Source: Candidatus Gastranaerophilales bacterium (lineage in GTDB: Bacteria > Cyanobacteriota > Vampirovibrionia > Gastranaerophilales > Gastranaerophilaceae). Taken from it: DNA of 64,000 bases. Position numbers and translations under genes: made by a program. The stretch lies in assembly GCA_944324945.1 (NCBI GenBank), contig CALUYE010000001.1, forward strand, positions 310,001-374,000, read 5' to 3'. The notes under the pieces were generated by a model. That model had not been told where the DNA came from. It made no database searches and saw nothing but the letters and a program-made list of their open reading frames with translations. Of this stretch, positions 30,887 to 40,598 are shown in pieces (position 1 is the stretch's first letter; the number at the start of each line of letters is the position of its first letter).

Positions 30887-31612
30887 ATGGAAAATAAAGC
30901 ATTATTTTTAGACTACGACGGAGTTTTGTTTGACACTTTATTGGAAGTGTATATTGTTAATCGTTTTATTTATTCAAAAAAAGACTTTTTTGAAAAAGTT
31001 GACAAGGATGAATATAATCTTTATTCTAAATATAAATTTCTTGTTTATAATATCTGGATGTTTTATTATTACAACCCTTTAATTTTTGAACACAAAGAAG
31101 ATATAGTTTCTTCTTTTCAAGATGCTCTTTTAAAAAGAGATATAAAAAAAGAAGAAAAATATTGCAGCGATTTTTTGAATATCAGAAGCGAGCTTATAAA
31201 AAATCATTACGATTTTTGGAAAAATTTAGAAAAACCTTTTGAATTTTTCGCTGAAATTAAAAAACTTTACGAAACAAAAAATATAAATCTCATTATTGCT
31301 TCAAAAAAGAATAAATCATCCATTGTTGAGCGTTTTAAGGCTAATAATTTTGATTTTTGCGATAAATATATTTTTGCAAGAGAGGCGCTTGATAAATATT
31401 CTTCAAAAGGTGAATTCATTGAAGAATATATGAAATTAAATAATATTGATAAAGCAATTTTTGTTGATGATAATCCGAATAATATAAAAAGCTGCGAAAA
31501 ATATGATAATATTCAAACAATTCTTGCGCTTTGGGGAAACAGTGGAATAAATTCAAAAGGTTTGAATCAAGAAGAAGCGATTTTTGAAATAAATAATTTC
31601 TTTAGCAAATAA
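30887..31612 (+). CDS. HAD-superfamily hydrolase
   Basis: 241-residue phosphatase-like protein. Motif I is FLDYDGVLFDT, with the two aspartates; motif II/III is IIASKKNKSSIVERF; motif IV is IFVDDNPNNIKSCE. The cap region (residues ~20-100) is helical and aromatic, unlike phosphoglycolate phosphatase, so the substrate cannot be named. The gene has no ribosome site, and a TGTTAATTT extended -10-like box ends 6 bases before the ATG, again fitting a leaderless mRNA. It follows the membrane-anchored gene by 23 bases. Confidence 0.78.
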   Translation: MENKALFLDYDGVLFDTLLEVYIVNRFIYSKKDFFEKVDKDEYNLYSKYKFLVYNIWMFYYYNPLIFEHKEDIVSSFQDALLKRDIKKEEKYCSDFLNIRSELIKNHYDFWKNLEKPFEFFAEIKKLYETKNINLIIASKKNKSSIVERFKANNFDFCDKYIFAREALDKYSSKGEFIEEYMKLNNIDKAIFVDDNPNNIKSCEKYDNIQTILALWGNSGINSKGLNQEEAIFEINNFFSK

Positions 31613-31698
31613 ATTTTTTCAGGTGTTTTATTTCTTAAAAGACTGTTGTTTTTTGTAATAAAAAATGCTATCATCTATCAAAACAAGGGAGAATAAAC

Positions 31699-32037
31699 AT
31701 GGTAGATAACAGAGGCATAAGTCCTGTTCCCAGTTTTAATTTCAAATCCGGCGATGCTTCAGGCATGGCAAATCGTATGTCTGATGAGAAAAACGGGCAG
31801 GGAGGAGAATATTTCGCTCAGGAGTTTTACGAAGACGAACAAGAGCAGGAAAATATTCAATATCAAGACCGCTCGGCTCAATTGAGAGCTTCTCTTAACG
31901 GACTTGCGGCAGCAAATGTCGGAGCTATTCATTTTATGAAAGCGATTAAAGAAAAAGAAGAAGAAAATTCCAAAAAGAAAAAAGCAAAAAAAGAAGAGCT
32001 TGAAGAAGAGATAACAGAAGAGCTGCTTGACGAATAA
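31699..32037 (+). CDS. Small acidic/charged hypothetical with tag-like N-terminus
   Basis: 112 residues, unknown function. The N-terminus contains GISPVPSFNFKSGDASG, matching the ISP plus F-x-SG tag of other small proteins here, set five residues further in. The middle is acidic (EFYEDEQEQENIQYQD), followed by one Ala-rich helix (ASLNGLAAANVGAIHFM) and a strongly charged Lys/Glu tail. GGGAG upstream supports the ATG. Lies ahead of glmS but with its own spacing of about 100 bases. Confidence 0.65.
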   Translation: MVDNRGISPVPSFNFKSGDASGMANRMSDEKNGQGGEYFAQEFYEDEQEQENIQYQDRSAQLRASLNGLAAANVGAIHFMKAIKEKEEENSKKKKAKKEELEEEITEELLDE

Positions 32038-32136
32038 TTTTTTATTTCGGTGTTGATATTTATATATTCTTAATTTGTATAAGATAAATTTGTGTATTAA
32101 AATAATCAAATAATGATTATTTAATTTGGAGTGAAT

Positions 32137-33984
32137 ATGTGCGGTATAATCGGATACATAGGAGACAGAAAAGCAAGCGAAGTTTTAATTAACGGTCTTT
32201 CCCATCTTGAATACAGGGGTTATGATTCAGCAGGCATTGCGCTTAGATATAATGATAAATTTGAAATATATAAAGCTCAGGGGAAATTGATAAACCTTAT
32301 CAATGTAATAAAGCCTCATCAGGATGTTTGTCTTGCGTCAAATATCGGTATCGGTCATATCCGCTGGGCAACCCATGGGCTTCCGACGGAAATAAACGCG
32401 CATCCTCATACCTGCAATTGTAAAAGTCTTGTTCTTGTGCATAACGGAATAATTGAAAATTATCAGGAATTAAAGGAAGAATTGCTTAAAAAAGGTTCTA
32501 AATTTCTTTCTCAAACAGACACGGAAGTTGCCGCTCATTTAATTGCTTATGAATATGATAAAACTAAAGACTTGCACCTTGCAATGCAAAATGCGGTGAA
32601 AAAAATAAAAGGCGCTTTTGCGTTTTGTGCTATGCATAAAAATGAAAAAGATAAAATAGTTATTGCAAAAAGAAATGCCCCTTTGGTTATAGGAGTCGGA
32701 GAAGGGGAAAATTTTGTAGCTTCTGATATTCCTGCCATTATTGAATATACCAAAAAAGCAATATATTTAGCCGATAATCAAACGGGAATCGTTACAAAAG
32801 ACAGTATTAAAATATATGATGAAGAAGGTAATTTAATAAATAATAAAATAGAACATCTTCCTTTTGAAGCAATAGCAATTTCAAAAATGGGATATAAGCA
32901 TTTTATGCTTAAAGAAATCCATGAACAGGGTGATGTTGTAAGAAATATTTTATCTTCAAAACTTGAAGGCGCAAAACATCAGGTTGTGTTTGACGAATTT
33001 AAATTATCAAGTGAAAAAATCAAAAAAATTACAAGAATACAGATTATTGCCTGCGGAACAAGCCTTCATGCGGGTATGGTCGGTAAATATATAATTGAAG
33101 AACTTGCAAGAATCCCTGTTGATGTTGAAGCGTCAAGCGAATATATATACAGAAACACAATAGCGGATGAAAACACTTTAGTAATAGGTATTTCGCAATC
33201 AGGCGAAACGGCTGATACGATTACAGCCATAAAACAGGCAAAAGAAAAAGGCTCTCATATTGTAATTATTACAAACAGAGCCGATTCTACCATGGCGCGT
33301 TTGGCGGACAGTTTGCTACCTGTTAGTGCGGGGATTGAAGTTTCGGTTGCTGCGACAAAATCCTACATGGCTCAATTAATCAGCTTATATCTTCTTGCTT
33401 TTTATTTAACCGAGCAAAAAGGAATTGTTGAATATGATTCAATTATTCAAAATCTAAAACAGGAATTGATAGAGCTTCCGAATAAAATTGAGATGCTTCT
33501 TGAAAATACGGAAAATATTAAAAACATAGCTAAAAAATATTCAAGCTATAAAGATTTTATTTTTATAGCAAGAGGAATAAATTATCCTTCTGCGCTTGAA
33601 GGGGCACTGAAGCTGAAAGAAATAAGCTATATTAACGCAACAGGCTACGGTGCGGGTGAATTAAAACACGGGCCTATTGCAATGCTTGATGAGAATATGC
33701 CTGTTCTTGCAATTTTAAATACGGGAATCGTTTATGATAAAGTTTTATCAAACTGCGAAGAAGCACGCGCACGTCAGGCAAAATTAATCGGGGTTACAAA
33801 TTATATCGCGCAAAAAGATAAAGATTTATTTGACGATTTGGTTTTGATTCCTCAAATTAGCGATCTTATGAGTCCTGCATTGAATATTGTGGTATTGCAG
33901 CTTTTAGCTTATTATATAGCGGAATATTTAGGAAAAGATGTCGATCAGCCGAGAAATCTTGCAAAATCCGTTACGGTTGAATAA
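32137..33984 (+). CDS. glmS: Glutamine-fructose-6-phosphate aminotransferase
   Basis: Makes glucosamine-6-phosphate from fructose-6-phosphate and glutamine, the entry step to UDP-GlcNAc for peptidoglycan and LPS. 615 residues. The start is 32137, because removal of Met exposes the catalytic Cys of CGIIGYIG; the GTG at 32131 overlaps the ribosome site TTGGAG. The N-terminal Ntn amidotransferase domain has EYRGYDSAGIA, HIRWATHG and HNGIIENY. Two SIS isomerase domains follow (SQSGETADT, GRGINYP-type loop, GELKHGP), and the C-terminus ends NLAKSVTVE as usual. Complete and normal. No glmS-ribozyme-like element is evident in the ~100 bases upstream. Confidence 0.97.
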   Translation: MCGIIGYIGDRKASEVLINGLSHLEYRGYDSAGIALRYNDKFEIYKAQGKLINLINVIKPHQDVCLASNIGIGHIRWATHGLPTEINAHPHTCNCKSLVLVHNGIIENYQELKEELLKKGSKFLSQTDTEVAAHLIAYEYDKTKDLHLAMQNAVKKIKGAFAFCAMHKNEKDKIVIAKRNAPLVIGVGEGENFVASDIPAIIEYTKKAIYLADNQTGIVTKDSIKIYDEEGNLINNKIEHLPFEAIAISKMGYKHFMLKEIHEQGDVVRNILSSKLEGAKHQVVFDEFKLSSEKIKKITRIQIIACGTSLHAGMVGKYIIEELARIPVDVEASSEYIYRNTIADENTLVIGISQSGETADTITAIKQAKEKGSHIVIITNRADSTMARLADSLLPVSAGIEVSVAATKSYMAQLISLYLLAFYLTEQKGIVEYDSIIQNLKQELIELPNKIEMLLENTENIKNIAKKYSSYKDFIFIARGINYPSALEGALKLKEISYINATGYGAGELKHGPIAMLDENMPVLAILNTGIVYDKVLSNCEEARARQAKLIGVTNYIAQKDKDLFDDLVLIPQISDLMSPALNIVVLQLLAYYIAEYLGKDVDQPRNLAKSVTVE

Positions 33985-34038
33985 ATTTTAAAAAACTATA
34001 TATTCAAAAAAATAATTTTTCTATATTTTATTTTTCTA

Positions 34039-34067
34039 TTGATTATCATTTTTCTTTGATACAAAAT
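34039..34067 (+). promoter_or_regulatory. Candidate promoter of the hydrogenase-related operon
   Basis: TTGATT at 34039-34044, 17-base spacer, CAAAAT at 34062-34067; about 40 bases before the first gene, which has AAGAGG as ribosome site. Confidence 0.45.
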
Positions 34068-34108
34068 AATCTCTGTAGCCAAAGTACATTAACAAATAAA
34101 GAGGAAAT

Positions 34109-36079
34109 ATGGAAAATTATTTTATAGGAGTTTTGCTGCTTTTATGCGCTGCAATTTTTTCACTATTGTTTAAAAAACAGGAGCTTAAGTTAAAATTTAT
34201 AACAATAATGGCACTTATAGCATCAGGGTTTTGTGTATATGATGCAATAAGTGTTTTTATTTACGGCAAAGCGGAACAAATTTTTAATATGGGATATATT
34301 TTTCAAAACGCAAGATTTTCGCTTGATTACTTAAGCGCATTTTTTGTTGTTTTTATATCCGTTATGACTTCATTAGCTTTAATTTATTCAAACGGATATT
34401 TGAAGCAATATATTAATAAAGGAAAAGATTTAAGCGCGCATTGCGTATTTTTACCTTTGCTTTTAGCTTCTATGCTTGGAGTTGTTGCAGTGCAAAATGC
34501 GCTTTTGTTTATAATTATTTGGGAATTAATGTCTTTATCATCATTTTTCCTTGTTATTTTCGAAAACGATAAAAAAGAAGTAATACAAGCAGGCGTTAAA
34601 TATCTTGTTTTTATGCATGTGAGCGTTGTTTTTATTATTTTATTGTTTGCGATTCTTTCAATAAATTCTTCAAGCTTGGATTTTGTTCAATTCAGCGAAG
34701 TTTTAAAAAACAATATGACTTTAGCAAATGTTGCTTTTATTCTTGCTTTTATAGGCTTTGGAATAAAAGCCGGATTTGTTCCTTTTCATAACTGGCTGCC
34801 TGATGCGCACCCTGCCGCACCGAGCCATGTTTCGGGGATTATGTCAGGGGTAATGATTAAAACGGGAATTTACGGGATTTTAAGAATTTTAGCTTTAATC
34901 GGTATACCGTGTGCGCAATTGGGATATTTTGTTTTGATAATATCCGTTATATCAGCTCTATATGGAGTCTTATACGCCATAGGGCAGCATGATTTAAAAA
35001 GGCTCCTTGCATATCACAGTATTGAAAATATCGGAATAATAGGAATCGGTATCGGAATCGGGATGTTAGGTCTTGTATATAACGCTCCTTTAGTTGCTCT
35101 TTTAGGGTTTGGCGGTGGAATTTTGCATATTTTAAACCATTCCATATTTAAAGAACTTTTATTTTTGGCAGCAGGTTCCGTTTACGTTAAAACGCACACA
35201 AGAGATATTGAACTTCTTGGCGGTTTAATTAAAAAAATGCCCTATAGCGCGATTTTATTTTTAACAGGTTCAATTGCAATATGCGGTTTACCTCCGTTTA
35301 ACGGTTTTGTTAGTGAATTTATGATATATTTCGGGATGCTTAAGGGTTTGAGCGTAAATAATTTATTTATGCTTCTTGTAATGCTTTTAGGGCTTTCGGG
35401 GCTTGCGCTTGTGGGAACGCTTGCTGTTTTATGTTTTACAAAAGCGTTCAGCATAGTCTTTTTGGGTGAAGCAAGAAGCGAAAAAGCTAAAAATGTTGAA
35501 AATGATAACGGATGCAGTTTTATTTTGCCGATGTCAATTTTAGCTTGTTTTTCTCTTTTAATAGGGTTATTTCCGAAGCAGATATTTGATTTTATAACAA
35601 AACCCGCTTCGATTTTTATAAATATTACTGAATTAAATCAAATAACTTCTTTAATGAGCGCAATTTCTTGCGTTGCAATTGCTTTGATATTAACTGTTTT
35701 AGTTTTATATTTAATTAAAATAAAAATACAAAATAAAACGGATAAATATTCTACATGGGGATGCGGTTACAATAAAGTAACTTCGAAAATGGAATACAGC
35801 GCATCCTCTTACGCTGAGCCTTTTATTTCAATGCTTACACCGTTATTTAAAAAGGTTTCGGATATTAAAAAACCAAAAACAATATTTCCAAAAGACGCAC
35901 ACTGGGAGCAACATATTGAAGATGTTGAAGAAGCATACTTTATTAAACCCGTTATGGAACACATTGAAAAATTCTTTGCGGGTTTTGAAAAGCTTCAAAA
36001 CGGAAATATTCAGCAGTATATAATGTACGGGTTGATATTTTTGTTTATTTCTCTTGTTTGCGTAGTTGCAATAGGTTAA
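34109..36079 (+). CDS. hyfB: HyfB-like proton-translocating subunit
   Basis: Large antiporter-type membrane subunit (NuoL/HyfB family), 656 residues, ~15 predicted helices. The core has FVPFHNWLPDAHPAAPSHVS followed by GVMIKTGIYGILR, the conserved helix VII-VIII region with the key lysine, and GQHDLKRLLAYHSIENIGII with the second lysine/histidine set. A hydrophilic insert (GCGYNKVTSKMEY, near 550) before the last helix is typical of hydrogenase-4 component B. It should form part of the ion channel of the membrane arm. First gene of the six-gene operon; 15 bases to the next. Confidence 0.9.
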   Translation: MENYFIGVLLLLCAAIFSLLFKKQELKLKFITIMALIASGFCVYDAISVFIYGKAEQIFNMGYIFQNARFSLDYLSAFFVVFISVMTSLALIYSNGYLKQYINKGKDLSAHCVFLPLLLASMLGVVAVQNALLFIIIWELMSLSSFFLVIFENDKKEVIQAGVKYLVFMHVSVVFIILLFAILSINSSSLDFVQFSEVLKNNMTLANVAFILAFIGFGIKAGFVPFHNWLPDAHPAAPSHVSGIMSGVMIKTGIYGILRILALIGIPCAQLGYFVLIISVISALYGVLYAIGQHDLKRLLAYHSIENIGIIGIGIGIGMLGLVYNAPLVALLGFGGGILHILNHSIFKELLFLAAGSVYVKTHTRDIELLGGLIKKMPYSAILFLTGSIAICGLPPFNGFVSEFMIYFGMLKGLSVNNLFMLLVMLLGLSGLALVGTLAVLCFTKAFSIVFLGEARSEKAKNVENDNGCSFILPMSILACFSLLIGLFPKQIFDFITKPASIFINITELNQITSLMSAISCVAIALILTVLVLYLIKIKIQNKTDKYSTWGCGYNKVTSKMEYSASSYAEPFISMLTPLFKKVSDIKKPKTIFPKDAHWEQHIEDVEEAYFIKPVMEHIEKFFAGFEKLQNGNIQQYIMYGLIFLFISLVCVVAIG

Positions 36080-36094
36080 ATTAAGGTATAAAAA

Positions 36095-37027
36095 ATGGAT
36101 AAAAATTACATAATTTCAGCACTTTTAAATATAATTATTCTTTTAATTCTTCCTTTTTTCACAATCGGAATAATTAAAAAAACAAAAGCCTTTTTCGCGG
36201 GCAGAAAGGGTGTTTCAATATTTCAGCCTCTGTGGGATTTTTTAAGATTGTTTAAAAAAGGACAGGTAATAAGCAACACTACTTCGCAAATATTTAAAAT
36301 AGCACCTGTTGTAGTATTTGCAACAACACTGTTTGCAGGGCTGTTTGCTCCAATGATTGGATGTTATTCAATTATTGAAATTGAAGGCGCTTTTGTGATA
36401 TTTTCCTATATTCTCGGGCTTGGAAAATTCTTTTCTTTAATCGCTGCCATGGATACGGGAAGCAGCTTTGAAGGCATGGGTGCAAGCAGAGAGGCTTGTT
36501 TTACAACAATAATCGAGCCTGCATTTTTTATAATTTTAGCCTCATTTATTGCTCTAAACGGCAATTTGACATTTAAAAGTTTAACAGGCTTATTGAATGC
36601 TTCAGGGGGATTTGGGGTATTGATTATAGCGCTTAGTGTTGTATCTTTATTTATTATGCTTATTGTGGAATGCGCAAGAGTTCCTTTTGACGATCCTACA
36701 ACGCACCTTGAATTAACCATGGTTCATGAAGTAATGATACTTGATAATTCAGGGATTGATTTAGGAATTTTAACCTGGAGCGCGGGTATGAAGATGATTA
36801 TTTTAGCTTCTTTAATAACTAATTTAATTATTCCTTCCTCTTTACCTTTCGGACTTTCAATTTTAGCTTATATTTTATCAATAGTGTTTATTGCGCTTAT
36901 TATAGGCGTTATTGAATCCGCTATAGCAAGATTCAGGATGAGCCATGTGTTTGAATTCGTATTTATTATGAGCTCCCTTGCTCTTGTTGTAGCATCGTTA
37001 GCGGTTGTAAAAATATATGGAGTATAA
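36095..37027 (+). CDS. hyfC: HyfC/NuoH-like membrane subunit
   Basis: 310-residue hydrophobic subunit equivalent to complex I NuoH and HycD/HyfC, linking the peripheral and membrane arms. Conserved features: AGRKGVSIFQPLWDFLRLFK near residue 35, and the acidic loop ECARVPFDDPTTHLELTMVH around 190-210, which in complex I lies by the quinone cavity. About eight helices. Followed by the next gene with a single-base gap. Confidence 0.9.
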   Translation: MDKNYIISALLNIIILLILPFFTIGIIKKTKAFFAGRKGVSIFQPLWDFLRLFKKGQVISNTTSQIFKIAPVVVFATTLFAGLFAPMIGCYSIIEIEGAFVIFSYILGLGKFFSLIAAMDTGSSFEGMGASREACFTTIIEPAFFIILASFIALNGNLTFKSLTGLLNASGGFGVLIIALSVVSLFIMLIVECARVPFDDPTTHLELTMVHEVMILDNSGIDLGILTWSAGMKMIILASLITNLIIPSSLPFGLSILAYILSIVFIALIIGVIESAIARFRMSHVFEFVFIMSSLALVVASLAVVKIYGV

Positions 37028-37028
37028 A

Positions 37029-37670
37029 ATGATTAGTGCATTTATAATATTATTCGGTCTTACAATGCTTTATCTGTCTACAACGAGCAGATTGAAAGCT
37101 CATATAAAAATGCTTGTTGCGCAAGGAGTATTGTTATTTTTAATATGCAGCTGCGCTTTTAGGCATTGCACAATACCCGTTATTATATTTTTAACAATTG
37201 AAACTCTTATTGTTAAAGCAATACTAATACCGTGGTTTTTAAATAAAATATTAAATAAAACTCATTCAAACAGGGATACGGATGCAAATATCGCGCATTT
37301 TTACTGTCTTTTGATTTCAAGCGTGATTTTATTTTGCGGGTTTATGATATCCGTTATTCATATTCCTTCTTTATCCATGATTAATCCGATGTGTTTTGGA
37401 ATTGCACTTTCAACAATAATAATAAGTCTTTGGCTTATCACAATTAAACACAAGGTTTTATCCAATGTTATTGAATTTATTACAATGGAAAACGGCATTT
37501 TTCTTTTATCGCTTTCGGTTGCAAAAGAAATGCCCATACTTGTAAATATCGGGGTTTTATTGGATGTGTTTATTGCAATTTTTATCTTAGGTTTGTTTGT
37601 TTCAAGAATAAACAGCGAATTTAGCGATATGGAAGTTACAAGTTTATCTGATTTAAAGGATTGTGAATAG
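37029..37670 (+). CDS. hyfE: HyfE/NuoK-like membrane subunit
   Basis: 213-residue small membrane subunit matching hydrogenase-4 component E: several hydrophobic helices, an early KAHIKMLVAQGVLLFLICSC region and a late acidic helix end (ENGIFLLSLS) like NuoK. I set the start at 37029: GGAG lies 6 bases upstream, formed within the last codons of the previous gene; the in-frame ATG at 37017 would overlap that gene and lacks a site. Confidence 0.84.
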   Translation: MISAFIILFGLTMLYLSTTSRLKAHIKMLVAQGVLLFLICSCAFRHCTIPVIIFLTIETLIVKAILIPWFLNKILNKTHSNRDTDANIAHFYCLLISSVILFCGFMISVIHIPSLSMINPMCFGIALSTIIISLWLITIKHKVLSNVIEFITMENGIFLLSLSVAKEMPILVNIGVLLDVFIAIFILGLFVSRINSEFSDMEVTSLSDLKDCE

Positions 37671-37671
37671 T

Positions 37672-39105
37672 ATGATTAATTTAGTTTTAATATTACCTTT
37701 AGTATTTTGTTTTGTTTTGTTTTTATTTAAAAATAAAACTTTAAATAATCTTTTAATAACTCTATATTCTCTTGTCCATTTGAGTTTGGGTGTATGTTAT
37801 TTTATAAAACCCGAAGCACTTATTGGCAATAGTTATTTTATTTTGAATTCGACAAATATAATTTTTTATCTTGTTTTATCTGTTATTTTTCTTTGTGTTG
37901 CAATTTATAATAACGGATATTCAAGAAATTTATACGATAAATTTTCAGTTAAAAAAATGACTTTATATGCTGTTATGGTTTTAGCTTTCGTATTATCCAT
38001 GACAGGAGGAATTTTAGCTTCCAATTTAGGTCTTGCGTGGATTTTTATTGAAGGCACCACTTTAGCAAGTGCGTATTTGATTTATTTTAATAAAACAAAG
38101 CACTCAATAGAAGCAGCCTGGAAATATGTATTTATATGTTCAATCGGTATTGCTCTTGCTTTTGTCGGAATTATTCTTTTAACAATTGCAACAGGCGCGC
38201 AAAATTCGCTTAATTATGCGGATTTAATAAATAACGCCTCTTCGTATAACCATTTTTGGCTTAATGTTTCATTTGTTTTGATTTTGTTCGGTATAGGTAC
38301 AAAAATGGGGCTTGCGCCTGTTCATTTCTGGCTTCCCGATGCGCATTCTCAGGCACCGAGTCCGATTTCGGCGCTGTTATCGGCAACATTATTAAACTGC
38401 GCATTTTTAATAATTTTAAATGTTTATAGAGTAATGATTGCGGCAAATTGTGTTGCCTGTGCAAGAATTATGCTTTTATTTATGGGCTTTTTATCTTTGT
38501 TTATAACAAGCGTATTTTTATATCATGCGACAAACTATAAAAGAATGCTTGCATATTCATCGATTGAAAATATGGGAATTTTAGCCATTGCAACCGCTCT
38601 TGGAGGAATTGCATATTATGCTTTATTTATTCATTTAATAGGTCATTCTTTAATAAAAGCTTCTTTTTTCTTAACTTCGGGAAATATTTTAGAGCTGTTT
38701 GAAACAAAAAGAATAAAATCGATAAATCTTTTAGGACAAATTGACAAAAAAACAGCTTGGCTTTGGATTTTCAGTTTTTTGGGAATTTGTGCTTTTCCGC
38801 CAAGTATGCTTTTTATAAGCGAATTTATGATTGTTAAAGCATTTATTATGCAGCATCATTATATACTTTGCGTATTGTTCTTGTTTTTGCTTACGATTAT
38901 TTTATTTGCAATGGCAAGAGTTGTAATTAAGATGGTTTACGGTGAAAAACACGGCGAAAAATTTGAAATTGCAAAAAATAATATAAAGAAAATCACAATT
39001 TCGATGTACATCCCTCAAATATTTATGCTTATATGCGCATTTACCCTGGGGCTGTATATTCCTCAATTTTTGGAAGTAATTATTAAAAATTCAATTATAG
39101 GATAA
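37672..39105 (+). CDS. hyfF: HyfF-like proton-translocating subunit
   Basis: Second antiporter-type subunit, 477 residues, ~14 helices. It has GLAPVHFWLPDAHSQAPSPI and YKRMLAYSSIENMGILAI, the matching key motifs of NuoM/HyfF proteins. Thus the complex has two antiporter-like modules (this and HyfB). The ATG at 37672 with AAAGGA 11 bases upstream is preferred to a GTG at 37663, which is only 2 bases from that site. Followed by the large subunit after 17 bases. Confidence 0.88.
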   Translation: MINLVLILPLVFCFVLFLFKNKTLNNLLITLYSLVHLSLGVCYFIKPEALIGNSYFILNSTNIIFYLVLSVIFLCVAIYNNGYSRNLYDKFSVKKMTLYAVMVLAFVLSMTGGILASNLGLAWIFIEGTTLASAYLIYFNKTKHSIEAAWKYVFICSIGIALAFVGIILLTIATGAQNSLNYADLINNASSYNHFWLNVSFVLILFGIGTKMGLAPVHFWLPDAHSQAPSPISALLSATLLNCAFLIILNVYRVMIAANCVACARIMLLFMGFLSLFITSVFLYHATNYKRMLAYSSIENMGILAIATALGGIAYYALFIHLIGHSLIKASFFLTSGNILELFETKRIKSINLLGQIDKKTAWLWIFSFLGICAFPPSMLFISEFMIVKAFIMQHHYILCVLFLFLLTIILFAMARVVIKMVYGEKHGEKFEIAKNNIKKITISMYIPQIFMLICAFTLGLYIPQFLEVIIKNSIIG

Positions 39106-39122
39106 AAAACAAGGAAAATAAA

Positions 39123-40577
39123 ATGAATTATTATGTAGCGAAAAATAATCAAAGAATTAACTTATTGGATATACCTACTCTTGATATTGAATTGTTCAGG
39201 GCACAGCTTGCCTTAACAAATTTAAGACCCTTGGCGTATTTTGGAGCCGATTGGGGAAATGATATAAAAATATTTTGTGCACTTGCGGATGATGAAAAAG
39301 GGGAAATTCTTGTTTCATCTTCTCTTATAAATAAATCCAATAAAGAATATGAATCAATAACAAAAGATAATCACCACTACCACATGTTTGAGCGTGAATT
39401 ATATGAACAGTTTGGAATTTTACCCAAAGGACACCCCTGGTTAAAACCTGTCAGGAAAAATCTTGACAGTTATGAATTTTTTGAAATGGAAGGCGAGCAA
39501 ACACATCAGGTTGCAGTAGGGCCGATACATGCAGGGGTAATTGAGCCGGGGCATTTTCGTTTTTTATGTCAAGGCGAAAAAGTTTATAATTTAGAAATAA
39601 TGCTTGGTTATCAACACAGAGGCGTTGAAGATTTAATGGTTAAAAATCCTTCAAATTCCCTTGTGGAATCAATCTGCGGTGATAGTGTAGTTGCTTATAA
39701 TATGGCGTATAGCCAGATTATGGAAGAATTAACAAATACTAAAATAACAACCAAAGCAAAGTTAATAAGAAGAATTGCGCTTGAAATGGAACGCGCTGCA
39801 ATACATATAGGTGATATGGGTGCAATTTTAGGCGATATTGCTTATATGATGGGAAAAGATGTTTATGCTGTTACAAGAACTCTTGTAATTAATACCATGC
39901 TTGAAATTTCAGGAAGCAGGTTTGCAAGAGGTTTAATTGAAACAGGAGGCGTAAATTTTGATATAGATAACAATATGTCTCAAAAAATAACCCATGTTTT
40001 AGAAGGGGTTAAAAAGACTGTTGATAAAATGACGAAAACGGCTCTAAAGAGCGCTACCGTAGCTTCAAGGTTTGAAAAAACAGGCGTTGTATCATTAGAA
40101 ACCGCTCAGGAATTAAACCTTACGGGTATGATAGCAAGATCGTGCGGGCTTGAAGTAGATTCTCGGTTTGATTTTTGTGATGAATTTTATAAAGATTTTA
40201 AAAAGACTCCCTTTAGAGCAACAAACGATGCTTATTCAAGGTTTAAAATAAGATATGTTGAAACAATTGATTCGATTAAATTTATTAATGAGTTATTGAA
40301 AAAACTTGAAAATTATAAAGATGAAGAAATTTTAGTCGATGTTAAAACCGATTTAATCCCAAACAGCTTTGTTGTTTCAATTGTTGAAAGCTGGAGAGGT
40401 GAATTGGTTCATGTTGCAACAACAAACGAAGAAGGTAAGCTTTCAAGATATAAAATTAAAGACCCTTCATTTAACAACTGGTGGGGATTATCAATGGCTT
40501 TAAGAGGTAATGGAATTTCTGATTTTCCGTTGTGCAATAAAGGTTTTGATCTTTCATACTGCGGTTTTGATTTATAG
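39123..40577 (+). CDS. hyfG: NuoC/NuoD-type large subunit of a group 4 hydrogenase-related complex, NiFe cysteines missing
   Basis: 484 residues: an N-terminal NuoC-like domain (~1-110; MFERELYEQFGILPKGHPWL) fused to a NuoD/HycE-like catalytic domain. The first nickel motif of true NiFe hydrogenases (C-x2-C) is ESICGDSVV here, keeping Cys185 but with Ser188 in place of the second Cys. The second pair (DPC-x2-C at the C-terminus) is absent: the chain ends with DFPLCNKGF then DLSYCGFDL, whose cysteines 471 and 480 are not a pair. HRGVEDLM and a RFARGLIETGGV-type loop are kept. So this subunit very probably does not bind NiFe, as reported for energy-converting hydrogenase-related (Ehr) complexes. 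The electron donor/acceptor is unknown. Confidence 0.88.
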   Translation: MNYYVAKNNQRINLLDIPTLDIELFRAQLALTNLRPLAYFGADWGNDIKIFCALADDEKGEILVSSSLINKSNKEYESITKDNHHYHMFERELYEQFGILPKGHPWLKPVRKNLDSYEFFEMEGEQTHQVAVGPIHAGVIEPGHFRFLCQGEKVYNLEIMLGYQHRGVEDLMVKNPSNSLVESICGDSVVAYNMAYSQIMEELTNTKITTKAKLIRRIALEMERAAIHIGDMGAILGDIAYMMGKDVYAVTRTLVINTMLEISGSRFARGLIETGGVNFDIDNNMSQKITHVLEGVKKTVDKMTKTALKSATVASRFEKTGVVSLETAQELNLTGMIARSCGLEVDSRFDFCDEFYKDFKKTPFRATNDAYSRFKIRYVETIDSIKFINELLKKLENYKDEEILVDVKTDLIPNSFVVSIVESWRGELVHVATTNEEGKLSRYKIKDPSFNNWWGLSMALRGNGISDFPLCNKGFDLSYCGFDL

Positions 40578-40598
40578 GATAATACGGGAAAAATAAAT

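Noticed and set aside
32038-32136. Possible glmS ribozyme upstream of glmS
   Set aside because: Less than 100 bases of AT-rich sequence without the G-rich conserved core of the ribozyme.
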